Origin: Microcoleus sp. EPA2
GTDB lineage: Bacteria > Cyanobacteriota > Cyanobacteriia > Cyanobacteriales > Microcoleaceae
Length of the DNA: 64,000 bases
Direction of reading: 5' to 3'
Assembly (NCBI GenBank): GCA_020882975.1
Contig: JAHRFD010000022.1
Location: forward strand, 45,823-109,822
Part shown: positions 52,544 through 61,788 of the stretch, one piece after another
How positions within the stretch are numbered: the first letter of the stretch is position 1
Layout of the letters: every line of letters begins with the position of its first letter
Notes under the pieces: generated by a model
What the model saw: the letters and a program-made list of their open reading frames with translations, nothing else
What the model was told of the DNA's origin: nothing
Database searches by the model: none
Program-made: the position numbers and the translations under genes

Positions 52544-52796
52544 CGAACCGCGAAGACGCGAAGAGCGCGAAGAAGGAAGAGGAGGAAGAAGGTTGAAAGG
52601 AGAGAATGATGCGTTGCTCCAATCGCTCTATAGGCTAACTGTTCTACTTGTTCGCCCAAGTGTTTCTTTCTTCTTCCTTCGTGTCCTTCGCGTCTTCGCG
52701 GTTCAGTCGTTCTTCCCTCTTTTGGCGCTTTTTTTTAAATTTTTTTTAATGAACCGCGAAGACGCCAAGAGCGCGAAGAAGGAAGAGGAGGAAGGG
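52544..52796. repeat. Dispersed repeats and a duplicated fragment of the GxxExxY gene
   Basis: AACCGCGAAGACGCGAAGAG occurs at about 52544, a variant at 52751, and the reverse complement CTTCGCGTCTTCGCGGTT at about 52686. Between them, 52618-52712 is a second, decayed copy of the gene start that lies intact at about 53137-53233 (shared CTCCAATCGCTCTATAGGCT, then AACTGTTCTAC and TGTTCGCCCA). No functional ORF. Confidence 0.8.
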
Positions 52797-53231
52797 TTAA
52801 GATGTGAGAATTATGCGTTTGATGCCTTCTTTGAGGATGGGAACGTTGAAGTTGATCAGAAGGCCTAGGCTGTTTTTGGTCATTTTAAGATAAGAGATAA
52901 CTTGGGCTTCATGGATGGGAGTTAGCTTTTCGACAGCTTTTAGTTCGACAATTAGGATATCCCCAACCAGAAAGTCTAATTGACCTTTGCCTACTGGATA
53001 ACCTTTGTAGGTTATTGCTACTGGCTTTTTAGGTTGACAAGGTATCCCCCGTATCCGAAATTCAATTTCTAAGGATTCCTGGTACACTGACTCTAAAAAT
53101 CCTGGCCCCGTCAGCCGATGCACCTCAATCGCCGCTCCAATCGCTCTATAGGCTAACTGTTCTACCTGTTCGCCCAGTTGTCTAATTCTTCTTTCTTCTT
53201 CCTTCGCGTCCTTCGTGTCTTCGTGGTTCAT
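52797..53231 (-). CDS. GxxExxY protein
   Basis: 144 residues from ATG 53231. AIGAAIEVHRLTGPGFLESV then YQESLEIEF holds the G-x-x-E-x-x-Y motif; PVAITYKGYPVGKGQLDFLV and ILIVELKAVEKL (D...E-x-K) resemble a PD-(D/E)xK-like nuclease core. The first ~15 residues (MNHEDTKDAKEEERR) are encoded by the dispersed AACC(G/A)CGAAGAC-type repeat, so the start codon lies inside a repeat. A second, truncated copy of the 5' end lies upstream. Function of the family is unknown. Confidence 0.85.
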   Translation of the reverse strand: MNHEDTKDAKEEERRIRQLGEQVEQLAYRAIGAAIEVHRLTGPGFLESVYQESLEIEFRIRGIPCQPKKPVAITYKGYPVGKGQLDFLVGDILIVELKAVEKLTPIHEAQVISYLKMTKNSLGLLINFNVPILKEGIKRIILTS

Positions 53232-53365
53232 TCCTTCTTTCCTTTCAATCCGTCGATCGTACAAATATCATATCCCCTCTTCCCTTCGATCGGCCGATCG
53301 TCCCGATCGCACCTCACCCGTTCTAAAATTAAAGGTAATTAACGTTAATTTGAAATAGATACACC

Positions 53366-54571
53366 ATGGATACTAAAGCTTTTAAGCGATCGCTACAACA
53401 GTCGGAAAATTACCACCGTAAGGGTTTTGGTCATGAAGCTGAGGTTACGCAGGTGATGCAAACGGCTTATCAAAGCAGTCTGATTCAGGAAATTCGGGAC
53501 AATAATTACAGGCTGGAACGCGGGAATGTCACTATTCGCTTGGCCGAGGCTTTTGGTTTTTGCTGGGGTGTGGAACGCGCTGTAGCTATTGCTTACGAAA
53601 CTCGTCAACATTTCCCTACAGAACGGATTTGGATTACTAATGAGATTATTCATAATCCTTCTGTGAATCAACATTTGCGGGATATGGCAGTTGGTTTTAT
53701 TGCTGTTAATTCAGGGGAAAAAGATTTTTCGGTGGTTGATAGTGGTGATGTGGTAATTTTACCGGCTTTTGGGGCTAGCGTTCAAGAAATGCAGTTGCTT
53801 AATGATAAGGGCTGCAAGATTGTTGATACAACTTGTCCTTGGGTTTCTAAGGTTTGGAATACTGTTGAGAAGCACAAAAAGAAGGATTATACTTCGATTA
53901 TTCACGGTCAGTACAAGCATGAAGAAACTGTGGCTACGAGTTCTTTTGCTGATAAATATTTGATTGTGCTGAACTTGGAACAAGCTGAATATGTCAGCGA
54001 TTATATCATTAATGGTGGCGATCGCCATGAGTTTTTGGCGAAGTTTAGTAAGGCTTATTCGGCTGGTTTTGACCCGGATGTGGATTTAGCACGGGTTGGT
54101 ATTGCTAACCAAACTACTATGCTCAAAACAGAGACGGAGCAGATTGGTAAGTTGTTTGAAAAGACTATGATGCGTAAGTTTGGACCGGATAAGTTGAACG
54201 ACCATTTTTTGAGTTTTAATACTATTTGTGATGCTACTCAAGAACGACAAGATGCTATGTTGAGTTTGGTTGATGAAAAGTTGGATTTGATGGTGGTCAT
54301 TGGGGGTTTTAATTCTTCTAATACGACTCACTTGCAGGAAATTTCGGTCGATCGCGCTATTCCTTCTTATCACATTGATTCTGCAGAACGCATCCTACCA
54401 GGCAATCGGATCGAACACAAGCCTTTGGGGGCTGATTTAGCGATCGCTGACGGCTGGTTGCCGGAGGGTAAGATTGTGGTGGGTGTGACTTCTGGTGCTT
54501 CGACACCGGATAAGGTGGTGGAGGATGCGATCGAACGTATTTTTCACAGCAGTATTGTTGCTGTTGGTTGA
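53366..54571 (+). CDS. ispH: 4-hydroxy-3-methylbut-2-enyl diphosphate reductase
   Basis: 401 residues. Last step of the MEP isoprenoid pathway, giving IPP and DMAPP from HMBPP with a 4Fe-4S cluster. Cluster cysteines: C66 ([10 protein letters not shown]), C157 (DTTCPWVSK) and one near residue 290 (NTICDATQ). [14 protein letters not shown] and [14 protein letters not shown] are substrate-contact motifs. The N-terminal ~55-residue extension is typical of cyanobacterial/plant-type IspH. Needed for carotenoid, phytol and quinone synthesis. Monocistronic by position. Confidence 0.96.
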   Translation: MDTKAFKRSLQQSENYHRKGFGHEAEVTQVMQTAYQSSLIQEIRDNNYRLERGNVTIRLAEAFGFCWGVERAVAIAYETRQHFPTERIWITNEIIHNPSVNQHLRDMAVGFIAVNSGEKDFSVVDSGDVVILPAFGASVQEMQLLNDKGCKIVDTTCPWVSKVWNTVEKHKKKDYTSIIHGQYKHEETVATSSFADKYLIVLNLEQAEYVSDYIINGGDRHEFLAKFSKAYSAGFDPDVDLARVGIANQTTMLKTETEQIGKLFEKTMMRKFGPDKLNDHFLSFNTICDATQERQDAMLSLVDEKLDLMVVIGGFNSSNTTHLQEISVDRAIPSYHIDSAERILPGNRIEHKPLGADLAIADGWLPEGKIVVGVTSGASTPDKVVEDAIERIFHSSIVAVG

Positions 54572-54693
54572 TGCCAACGTCAAACCACAGAATATCTAGG
54601 TATCGGACTGCTTCAATAAATCTGGTACCTGATATCCAGTCTTGCTATGGCTTAGGTTAAAATGCTAAAATACTCAAAAAATATGGTAGTTAG

Positions 54694-55191
54694 GTGGACA
54701 AACTTCAGGCAGAGATAGAGGCAATTTGCTCTCAAATTGAAACGCTACGACGGGAGCGCCAGCAGATTAGTATTGCCGCGATCGCCCCAGTAGGTGATTC
54801 CCCTCAAGCTATCGCCGATGCTTACCGCCGTCACGCCAGGGAAACAGCACAAGTGTCGGCAGAAATCAAGGGGATAGATGATGCGATCGCCGCTTTGTCT
54901 GCTCAATTGAGTCACATGGAAAACCACTCGGTTCAGGTGCGAAAATTAAGTCCGATGGAACAGCAAGTGGAAGAAGGTAGAAATCTCGCTCGCACTCATG
55001 CTGAACGCATTAATGAATTGGCTGCGGAATTGGCGCAGGAGGTGAAAGGGCTTAAGGCGATCGCCGACCAAATCAGCCCTAGCTATTGGCAGGTATATTA
55101 CAAGCCTTTTATTACAGGTTTTAAAAGTATTTCTGTTCCTTATGTGCGATCGGACGGCGATGTTTGGACGATCGTCAATCGAGTCGTTTAG
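54694..55191 (+). CDS. Coiled-coil hypothetical protein
   Basis: 165 residues from GTG 54694. Mostly coiled coil (LQAEIEAICSQIETLRRERQ; VEEGRNLARTHAERINELAA), ending in a short folded part PSYWQVYYKPFITGFKSISV. No signal peptide. The stop directly abuts the stop of the convergent MOSC gene (TAG next to CTA, no spacer). Unknown function; a cyanobacterial conserved protein by appearance. Confidence 0.6.
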   Translation: MDKLQAEIEAICSQIETLRRERQQISIAAIAPVGDSPQAIADAYRRHARETAQVSAEIKGIDDAIAALSAQLSHMENHSVQVRKLSPMEQQVEEGRNLARTHAERINELAAELAQEVKGLKAIADQISPSYWQVYYKPFITGFKSISVPYVRSDGDVWTIVNRVV

Positions 55192-55998
55192 CTAAACAGC
55201 ACTCAAAATATCGGCGAGTTTAACATGACCGCTGTTAATCACTTTGGCTAACACACCAGTTTGTGCGTGACCGAATTCTTGTTGCAGTAAACTGAGTAAC
55301 GCCATATCCCGATCGCCCGTTTCTGGATTCACTTCTATATTGACACAGCGACCAATTCGTGCTGTAACTTCAATTAGTGCGTTACCTAGTTGAAACTGTT
55401 TACCGATTAACTCAAATTCTGACCAAGGTGTCATACCTTCTAACACAATATTCGGGCGAAATCGGCCTACATCAATGTGGCTACCTGCCCTTGCTGTTAA
55501 TTGGTCTAGTGTTGCTTGACTGAGTAAAGAAATGTGTACGGGTTCTCTGTCAGGATAGCGAGTTTCGCCACTGCTATTTCCTGCTAAATACAAAGGTGAG
55601 CGTTGCGGGTGTCTGGCTTCCTTGGTGGGTTCAATGGTGGCTAGATATTCGGTAAAAAAGCTGCTAATGCGATCGCGCCCCGCTGCTGTATTGGTTGCTG
55701 CTGTTAATACTTCCACTCCTCGCTGCTTAACTGTTAAAACTGCTGTTTCTGGTTCATACTCACAGGATAGGGCTGCTAAAGCCGGCCAATCGTTTTGGAC
55801 AGCAAAATGTTTTTTGCTCATCCAAGGCAAATTTTCCGTGAAATTTTTTTCCGTTTCAATATAATCTGCAAAGATTAAGGCAAAAGCTCGATCGCCCTTA
55901 ATGCCGTGTCCTGATGTTAAGTCCAAGTCAGACATTGGTTGCGGTGTCAGACCTTTAATGGGGTAAGTAAATAATTGTTTTATGGTTGGTGTTGTCAT
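55192..55998 (-). CDS. MOSC domain protein (MOSC_N-MOSC)
   Basis: 268 residues from ATG 55998 (MTTPTIKQLFTYPIKGL); an earlier in-frame TTG is less likely. The N-terminal IKQLFTYPIKGLTPQPMSDL is the beta-barrel MOSC_N domain; the C-terminal FRPNIVLEGMTPWSEFELIG then RIGRCVNIEVNPETGDRD is the MOSC domain with its conserved Cys, which binds molybdenum-cofactor sulphur in related proteins such as mARC/YcbX. Possibly reduces N-hydroxylated bases. Stops exactly against the coiled-coil gene. Confidence 0.85.
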   Translation of the reverse strand: MTTPTIKQLFTYPIKGLTPQPMSDLDLTSGHGIKGDRAFALIFADYIETEKNFTENLPWMSKKHFAVQNDWPALAALSCEYEPETAVLTVKQRGVEVLTAATNTAAGRDRISSFFTEYLATIEPTKEARHPQRSPLYLAGNSSGETRYPDREPVHISLLSQATLDQLTARAGSHIDVGRFRPNIVLEGMTPWSEFELIGKQFQLGNALIEVTARIGRCVNIEVNPETGDRDMALLSLLQQEFGHAQTGVLAKVINSGHVKLADILSAV

Positions 55999-56103
55999 CT
56001 TTTTAAGACCAGGTAAATTCAACTATACTCTTCCCCGGCTCCAGGGGAAGTAGGAGGAAAAAAATGGGTTACTAACAGGAACAAATTAGATTTCAACAGT
56101 CGC

Positions 56104-56403
56104 TCAAGCTAGCAATTTATAGCGACGGATATCTGGCGGTGCAACTGCTAAACCTTCTAATTTCATCACAGCCTCTTGAATGTGATTTGAAGCCAGATGT
56201 AGTTCCAGTAAATCGGAGCTTTCCCACTCTTCAACAAAGGTAAAATCAGTGGGGTCTGCCTGATTTTGCAGCAGTTCGTATTTGATGCAGCCCGGTTCTT
56301 GGCGAGTTGGCTCCATAATGCTCAGTAACAGGGATTTAAGTTCGGCTACTTTTTCGGGAAAGGCGACGAGGCGTGCGACTACTCGCAAGGTTGGTTGTGA
56401 CAT
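56104..56403 (-). CDS. Antibiotic biosynthesis monooxygenase (ABM) domain protein
   Basis: 99 residues from ATG 56403 (MSQPTLRVVARLVAFPEKV). VVARLVAFPEKVAELKSLLL, PTRQEPGCIKYELLQNQADP and FTFVEEWESSDLLELHLAS follow the ferredoxin-like dimeric ABM fold. Such proteins may oxidise quinones or act as small oxidoreductases; the substrate is unknown. In-frame codons back to 56430 are not needed. Confidence 0.85.
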   Translation of the reverse strand: MSQPTLRVVARLVAFPEKVAELKSLLLSIMEPTRQEPGCIKYELLQNQADPTDFTFVEEWESSDLLELHLASNHIQEAVMKLEGLAVAPPDIRRYKLLA

Positions 56404-56451
56404 AGGGGCCAGGAAAAAAGAGAAATACAAATAATATGATACCTTCTGGTC

Positions 56452-57138
56452 TTAATCTTTGGGATAAAAGCGCTTATTTTTGATTGAATATTCCCAGGCG
56501 ATCGCCTCTGGGTCTTTTTCGCTGCTCCACTGCGCAAACTCTGGCTTGAGTTTCCACTTACCGATGGTGCTAGCGTGAACTTTAAATCTGCGGGATAGTT
56601 CGGTCTGGGTAAAAGATATTTTGGGATTTCTAGTGGCTTTTTTGGGGGAAATGGGGAATAAATCAGGACTTTTAATTGAGACTTTTTGCGGATTGGTTTC
56701 TGCTGGTTTGACAGGAATTTCTCCGATTTGCCCAGGAATTGTTTCGGCTATATTCCCAGCAGGAGCTACTTGGAAATAATACAAGATTCCGCCTTGCTCT
56801 GTCACTTCAAAATCTGCACCAAACTCAGAGGCGCGCTCGTCTAGATACTCTTGAACTTTAGCTCCAGGGAGTTTGGCATTCATCGCCAAATCCAAAGCAG
56901 TGACTCGCCCTTGATTTTCCTTGATTAATCGGTAGAAAACTGAGTCTAAATGAGCGATTTTTTGTTTTTGTTGCTGCTGGTACAGCTTGTAAGCCCAACC
57001 CATACCTGCGGCGGTGGCGATCGTCCAAAACATCCCTCCCGACTCAAAACTGGCAACCGCCGTTAAGGAAATAGGCAAAAGTAGGGTAAGATATCCCCAA
57101 ATGTTACCTTTCTGTAGGTTATTGCTGTTTTTTACCAT
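56452..57138 (-). CDS. Conserved hypothetical membrane-anchored protein with winged-helix-like region
   Basis: 228 residues. Two N-terminal hydrophobic segments (WGYLTLLLPISLTAVASF, GGMFWTIATAAGMGWAY), a coiled part, and RVTALDLAMNAKLPGAKVQE then FEVTEQGGILYYF, a winged-helix-like unit often seen in cyanobacterial proteins. The C-terminus (TQTELSRRFKVHASTIGKWK) looks like a helix-turn-helix. Divergent from the lipoprotein gene; the two ATGs are only 30 bases apart. Confidence 0.65.
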   Translation of the reverse strand: MVKNSNNLQKGNIWGYLTLLLPISLTAVASFESGGMFWTIATAAGMGWAYKLYQQQQKQKIAHLDSVFYRLIKENQGRVTALDLAMNAKLPGAKVQEYLDERASEFGADFEVTEQGGILYYFQVAPAGNIAETIPGQIGEIPVKPAETNPQKVSIKSPDLFPISPKKATRNPKISFTQTELSRRFKVHASTIGKWKLKPEFAQWSSEKDPEAIAWEYSIKNKRFYPKD

Positions 57139-57168
57139 AGTTCCTAAATAGGGACGTAGTGAGGATTA

Positions 57169-57654
57169 ATGTACTTTTTACCAAAACAAATTGCTATCAT
57201 TCCGCTCGTTGCTGCTTGCTGTCTGTTAACTGTTAGTTGCAACAAAGACAACCGAGTTGTCGAATGTACTAAATTGACAGAAATTGTCACTAAAGGCAAC
57301 GCACTGATTGAAACTAAAAAAGACAGCAACGATACAGGGACTACCAAGAACTTAGCTAAAGACTTAAACCAAACATCGAAAGAATTAGAGTCTCTGCCAG
57401 TGACAGACACCAACCTCAAAGAATTGCAGAGCCAGTCAGTCAAATCGTTCCGGGAAATGGGTCAAGCAATTGGAGACATAGGCAAAGCTCTTGAGGCTGG
57501 AAATCGTGCTTCTACAAGTATAGAAGGTCGAGAGCAAATCCGAAAAGCTCAAGCAGATATTATCAAAGCTGGACAGCAGGCGAATGAAGCCGCAGCCACT
57601 CAAGATGCTGTGACTCAGAAACTGATTAATTACTGTAAGAGCAAAAGTCAATGA
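57169..57654 (+). CDS. Small lipoprotein
   Basis: 161 residues. Signal peptide with lipobox LLTVSC (Cys ~24), then helices rich in Asn/Thr/Lys (IVTKGNALIETKKDSNDTGT; IRKAQADIIKAGQQANEAAA). Likely membrane-attached periplasmic helical bundle. The last 7 bases overlap the convergent 57648 gene. Family not recognised. Confidence 0.7.
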   Translation: MYFLPKQIAIIPLVAACCLLTVSCNKDNRVVECTKLTEIVTKGNALIETKKDSNDTGTTKNLAKDLNQTSKELESLPVTDTNLKELQSQSVKSFREMGQAIGDIGKALEAGNRASTSIEGREQIRKAQADIIKAGQQANEAAATQDAVTQKLINYCKSKSQ

Positions 57655-58142
57655 TGGATTTCTAAATTCAAAATATATCGACCTAGTTGCACTTTTTCCG
57701 ACCACAGTTCGTATTCTAATCGCAGGTGTTCCGGTTCCGGCTTTCCTGTGAGAATTAATTGGCGGGTGAAGTTGCGAAGCCGTAACTGTTCAGGAGTTAC
57801 TAGGGATTCTCCCTGAAGCCAATAACGACTCAGGCCGTACATCCCTCGCTCCCAGCAGTGACGGTAACTGTATTTGCCGTTTCCTTGCATAGTCATCACT
57901 ACTCGATAGGGGGAAACTTCTAGCCACAGCAACCGCGGTTTTGTAGTAGTTGGTAAGATAGAAACTGGTTCGTTCGAGCCATCGCTAAATGTGCGATCGA
58001 GTATGGCTGGTTCGTGCAACAATAAGTGAAAGCGATCGGTGTCTTTTTGATACAGTGTACCAGCAGTTTCAACGACTGACCAGAGGGGTAAATCTGTGGA
58101 GATCAGCGATAGACTTACAGGCTTGCGGTGATGCGTCAGCAT
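57648..58142 (-). CDS. Conserved hypothetical cyanobacterial protein
   Basis: 164 residues, no signal or membrane segment; beta-rich (HLLLHEPAILDRTFSDGSNE, LRLEYELWSEKVQLGRYILN). Trp/Tyr-rich motif HCWERGMYGLSRYWLQGESL. Family not recognised by name. Convergent with the lipoprotein gene. Confidence 0.6.
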   Translation of the reverse strand: MLTHHRKPVSLSLISTDLPLWSVVETAGTLYQKDTDRFHLLLHEPAILDRTFSDGSNEPVSILPTTTKPRLLWLEVSPYRVVMTMQGNGKYSYRHCWERGMYGLSRYWLQGESLVTPEQLRLRNFTRQLILTGKPEPEHLRLEYELWSEKVQLGRYILNLEIHH

Positions 58143-58409
58143 AATAATAAAAAATCTAGAATTTGTGATGGAAGATCAAAGGATAGAAACCAGCAGATTT
58201 TGTCTCATACATCAAAAATGTAACATGGCCGATCGCAAATCTCCAATTGTGTCGATCGTCATTCAAAAGTTAACAGTTTGTAAGCTTACGTAAATACACG
58301 GATAGAAATTGTAAACTTTTCGTAATATTTGGTTTTTTTGTGTATATTACTGACTAATGACTAGGAAGACGCTAGGATAACTAACGCCATCTCATCACAG
58401 TTTATCTCA

Positions 58410-59765
58410 ATGCAAGCTGCCATTATAACCACTACCCAAATCGGTGAAAGTCAAACTTTAAGCATTCAAAAACCCGCATCTGGCTGGTCGCTACAAGGTC
58501 GGATTCGGATTCCGGGCGATAAATCAATTTCTCACCGAGCTTTGATGTTGGGTGCGATCGCCCACGGTGAAACAACTATTCAGGGCCTGCTGCTGGGAGA
58601 AGACCCCCGGAGCACTGCTAAATGTTTCTCACTCCTGGGAGCCAAAGTTTCGGAACTCAACACGGAATTGGTAACAGTCGAGGGTGTGGGAATTGGCGCA
58701 TTAGAGGAGCCTGTGGAAGTCTTGGATGCGGGTAATTCGGGGACGACTATGCGGTTGATGTTGGGGATTTTAGCCTCTCATCCAGGGCGTTTTTTTGCGG
58801 TGACGGGGGACAGTTCCCTGCGATCGCGCCCCATGTCCCGTGTCATTAAACCGCTACAACAAATGGGAGCACAAATTTGGGGGCGGCGAAATAATTCTCT
58901 AGCACCTTTAGCGGTACTGGGACAGCAATTAAAAGGGATTCACTACCATTCCCCCATCGCCTCGGCTCAAGTTAAATCTTGTATTCTACTGGCAGGTTTG
59001 ATGGCGGAGGGAGAAACGACTGTTACTGAACCGGCTTTGTCACGAGATCATAGCGAACGAATGTTGCAAGCTTTTGGAGCGAAATTAACGGTAGATCCTG
59101 AAACTTGTAGCGTTACAGTGACAGGTTCTGCTCAACTCCAAGGGCAGAAAGTAATTGTACCAGGAGATATTAGTTCGGCGGCTTTTTGGTTAGTTGCTGG
59201 GGCGATCGTCCCTGGTTCCGAGTTAGTAGTGGAAAATGTCGGTGTCAACCCAACTCGTACAGGCATTTTGGAAGCTTTAGAAATGATGGGAGCTCACATT
59301 GAACTGCAAAATCAGCGGGTGGCGGCTGGAGAACCGGTAGCCGATATTTTGGTGAAGAGTTCCGCCCAGTTGCGGGGATGCACCATTGCTGGTGACTTAA
59401 TTCCCCGACTGATTGACGAAATTCCGATTTTGGCAGTAGCGGCGACTTTTGCATCTGGTACAACCATGATTCGGGATGCGGCCGAGTTGCGAGTCAAAGA
59501 GAGCGATCGGCTAGCTGTGACTGCTGCGGAACTCAACCGCATGGGTGCTCAAATTACCGAGTTACCCGACGGTTTAGAAATTACCGGAGGAACTTCTTTG
59601 ACCGGCGCTGATGTTGATAGTTACACAGACCATAGAATCGCGATGAGTTTAGCGATCGCAGCCCTGAATGCCAGGGGAACTACTAATATTCATCGAGCCG
59701 AAGCTGCGGCTATTTCCTACCCAGATTTTACCGCTACTTTGCAACAAATTTGCCATCCAAATTGA
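58410..59765 (+). CDS. aroA: 3-phosphoshikimate 1-carboxyvinyltransferase (EPSP synthase)
   Basis: 451 residues. Sixth step of the shikimate pathway, joining PEP to shikimate-3-phosphate. [20 protein letters not shown] (PEP/S3P site Lys and Ser), [38 protein letters not shown], and late [20 protein letters not shown] are diagnostic. The N-terminus (~28 residues before [10 protein letters not shown]) is longer than in E. coli. Class II-like (glyphosate-tolerant) sequence features are possible but not tested. Confidence 0.96.
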   Translation: MQAAIITTTQIGESQTLSIQKPASGWSLQGRIRIPGDKSISHRALMLGAIAHGETTIQGLLLGEDPRSTAKCFSLLGAKVSELNTELVTVEGVGIGALEEPVEVLDAGNSGTTMRLMLGILASHPGRFFAVTGDSSLRSRPMSRVIKPLQQMGAQIWGRRNNSLAPLAVLGQQLKGIHYHSPIASAQVKSCILLAGLMAEGETTVTEPALSRDHSERMLQAFGAKLTVDPETCSVTVTGSAQLQGQKVIVPGDISSAAFWLVAGAIVPGSELVVENVGVNPTRTGILEALEMMGAHIELQNQRVAAGEPVADILVKSSAQLRGCTIAGDLIPRLIDEIPILAVAATFASGTTMIRDAAELRVKESDRLAVTAAELNRMGAQITELPDGLEITGGTSLTGADVDSYTDHRIAMSLAIAALNARGTTNIHRAEAAAISYPDFTATLQQICHPN

Positions 59766-59982
59766 TAATAGTTATTGGTTATTGGTTATTGGTTATTTGT
59801 TGTTTGTTATTTGTTATTGGTTATTTGTTGTTACAACTAACCACTAACTCTTCGACGCAGTTTGTCCTGCGCTTCGACTGCGCACTGGCCTACCGCCGCG
59901 AAGTCGAAGGGCTAGCGGGCAGGGCAACTAACCACTAACCGCTAATCACTCACAAATAACCACTAACCAATAACTACTCTCT
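59766..59982. repeat. Heptamer-type repeats (TTATTGG/TTATTTG, CTAACCA) with an inserted palindrome
   Basis: TTATTGG/TTATTTG units run from about 59770 to 59830, and CTAACCA/CTAACC-type 7-mers from about 59838 to 59970. Between them (59851-59920) sits a TTCGACGCAG/CTTCGACTGC and CGAAGTCGAA palindromic element, another common cyanobacterial repeat. It splits what looks like a continuous tandem run. Confidence 0.75.
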
Positions 59983-60420
59983 TTAAGAATCTTTGCCGAT
60001 AACTTGTTCTTTTAAAGATTCTATTTCTGCTAGCAATTCTTGGCGATCGGAAGCTTTGAGCAAATAGCGGTAAACAAACCAACCTGCATATCCAAGGCCG
60101 ATCAATTCAAAAGTTGGGGCTACCAAAGGCACTTCATTCAAAGCATTGAGTACAGCCAGGGTTACTTTGACACTTACGGCACCTGTCAAAATTAAACCCA
60201 CGGTGACGATCGGCTTTTGATATTCGGCGAAAAAATTGGATACATAGACTGGCAGTTCTGACAAAATCGTCAAAACTTGGTCTTTAATATCTTGGAACTG
60301 TCCTGCTGTAGTCTCTGGGGTTTCGATTTTCGCGATCGCACCTGGTTTCTCAATTACCATGTCGATTTTGGTGACTTCAGTGATTGTTTTTGTTTCTTCG
60401 GCAAAATTATCCTGTGTCAT
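59983..60420 (-). CDS. curT: CAAD-domain protein, CURT1/CurT family
   Basis: 145 residues. Two hydrophobic segments (PIVTVGLILTGAVSVKVTLA, LIGLGYAGWFVYRYLL) with a C-terminal amphipathic helix (ELLAEIESLKEQVIG) match the CAAD/CURT1 layout. CurT shapes curved thylakoid edges and photosystem-assembly zones. The N-terminal ~40 residues are acidic. A plain CAAD membrane protein is the alternative. Confidence 0.82.
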   Translation of the reverse strand: MTQDNFAEETKTITEVTKIDMVIEKPGAIAKIETPETTAGQFQDIKDQVLTILSELPVYVSNFFAEYQKPIVTVGLILTGAVSVKVTLAVLNALNEVPLVAPTFELIGLGYAGWFVYRYLLKASDRQELLAEIESLKEQVIGKDS

Positions 60421-60600
60421 TTGATACTTTCCTCAATTGTTAAGTTAAATTGCAACCTGAGAATTGCTGCCGTCTAATTATCCGGTAATTAGTACAGCAA
60501 AGTTTCACAAATTGCAAGTAAAAAGGACTGACGCAGAAACTGGGTTTAATGAACAAAGATACAGGGTGGACTGCTTTAATCCTGGCAAGCAATGGAGATC

Positions 60601-61608
60601 TTATTTTTTTACTCGATCGAGGCTGATTTGATTGAGACAAGGGCGTCCTTGTGCAAAATCAGTGATATTGCTGATTGTTGTGGTAGCAATATTTCTCAAA
60701 GCTTCCTCAGTGAAAAAAGCTTGATGACCGGTAATTAAGACGTTGGGGAAAGTTAACAGACGCTGAAATATGTCGTCTTGAATTACTTGATTTGACAAAT
60801 CATCAAAAAACAAGTCGGTCTCTTGTTCGTAAACATCTAAACCCAGGTATCCTATTTTACCAGACTTCAGTCCTTGAGTTACGGCTTTGGTGTCAATCAA
60901 CTGACCGCGACTGGTATTAACCAGCATCACCCCTTCTTTCATCTGATTGACGGCTGCTGCGTCGATCAGGTGGTAGGTTTCTGGTAGCAGGGGACAATGG
61001 AGACTGACGATATCGGCAGTAGCAAATAGTTCTGGTAGCGACAGATATTCCATCCCCATCCCCAGACAATCGGGGTTTTGGGACACATCGTATCCTGTGA
61101 GGCGACATCCAAATCCGTGCAGAATTTTGGCGGTAAGTGCACCAATTTTCCCAGTACCAACGATTCCGACAGTTCGTCCGTGCAGATCGAAGCCCAACAG
61201 CCCTTCTAGGGCGAAATTGTTTTCCCGGACGCGGTTGTAGGCGCGGTGGATTTTGCGGTTGAGGGATAAAATCAGGGCGACGGCGTGTTCGGCGACGGAA
61301 AAGGGAGAATAGGCGGGTACTCTGAGGACAGTGAGTTCTAAGTCGCGGGCTGCTGCTAAATCAACGTGATTGAAGCCGGCGGATCTCAGGGCGATTAAGC
61401 GGACACCTGTTTGGGCGATCGCACTTAGTGTTTTGGCATCTAATTGGTCGTTGACGAAGGCGCAGATGGCGGGTAATCCTGTCGCCAAAACGCTTGTTTC
61501 CATAGTGAGGCGGGGTTCAAAAAAAACTAAGTCGTGTTGGTCATCGACATTGGCTGCTTCCAGAAATGTGCGATCGTAGGATTTGGTACTGAATACGCCG
61601 ACTTTCAT
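60601..61608 (-). CDS. D-lactate dehydrogenase-type 2-hydroxyacid dehydrogenase
   Basis: 335 residues. [20 protein letters not shown] is the NAD-binding motif; catalytic Arg, Glu and His are in [30 protein letters not shown] and [23 protein letters not shown] is typical of D-LDH. Reduces pyruvate to D-lactate with NAD(P)H, mainly in dark or fermentative conditions. Substrate could be another 2-keto acid. Confidence 0.9.
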   Translation of the reverse strand: MKVGVFSTKSYDRTFLEAANVDDQHDLVFFEPRLTMETSVLATGLPAICAFVNDQLDAKTLSAIAQTGVRLIALRSAGFNHVDLAAARDLELTVLRVPAYSPFSVAEHAVALILSLNRKIHRAYNRVRENNFALEGLLGFDLHGRTVGIVGTGKIGALTAKILHGFGCRLTGYDVSQNPDCLGMGMEYLSLPELFATADIVSLHCPLLPETYHLIDAAAVNQMKEGVMLVNTSRGQLIDTKAVTQGLKSGKIGYLGLDVYEQETDLFFDDLSNQVIQDDIFQRLLTFPNVLITGHQAFFTEEALRNIATTTISNITDFAQGRPCLNQISLDRVKK

Positions 61609-61788
61609 GATTTTTGCCCAAAATTATGGGAATATTTAGCAATTTTTTCCAAATTAACTGTACACCAAAAATTATACAACTACCACATTTGAATTATGTA
61701 TTTTAAGAGCCACTAAAAAGAATGTTATAATATTAAGTTGGCATTCAAATTCGGGTGTTGTTTTGCCCGCTTGAGGGAGAATTTTGGC

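Noticed and set aside
52593..52868. 91-residue plus-strand ORF with hydrophobic stretch
   Set aside because: Built from the dispersed repeat and the reverse of the duplicated GxxExxY fragment.
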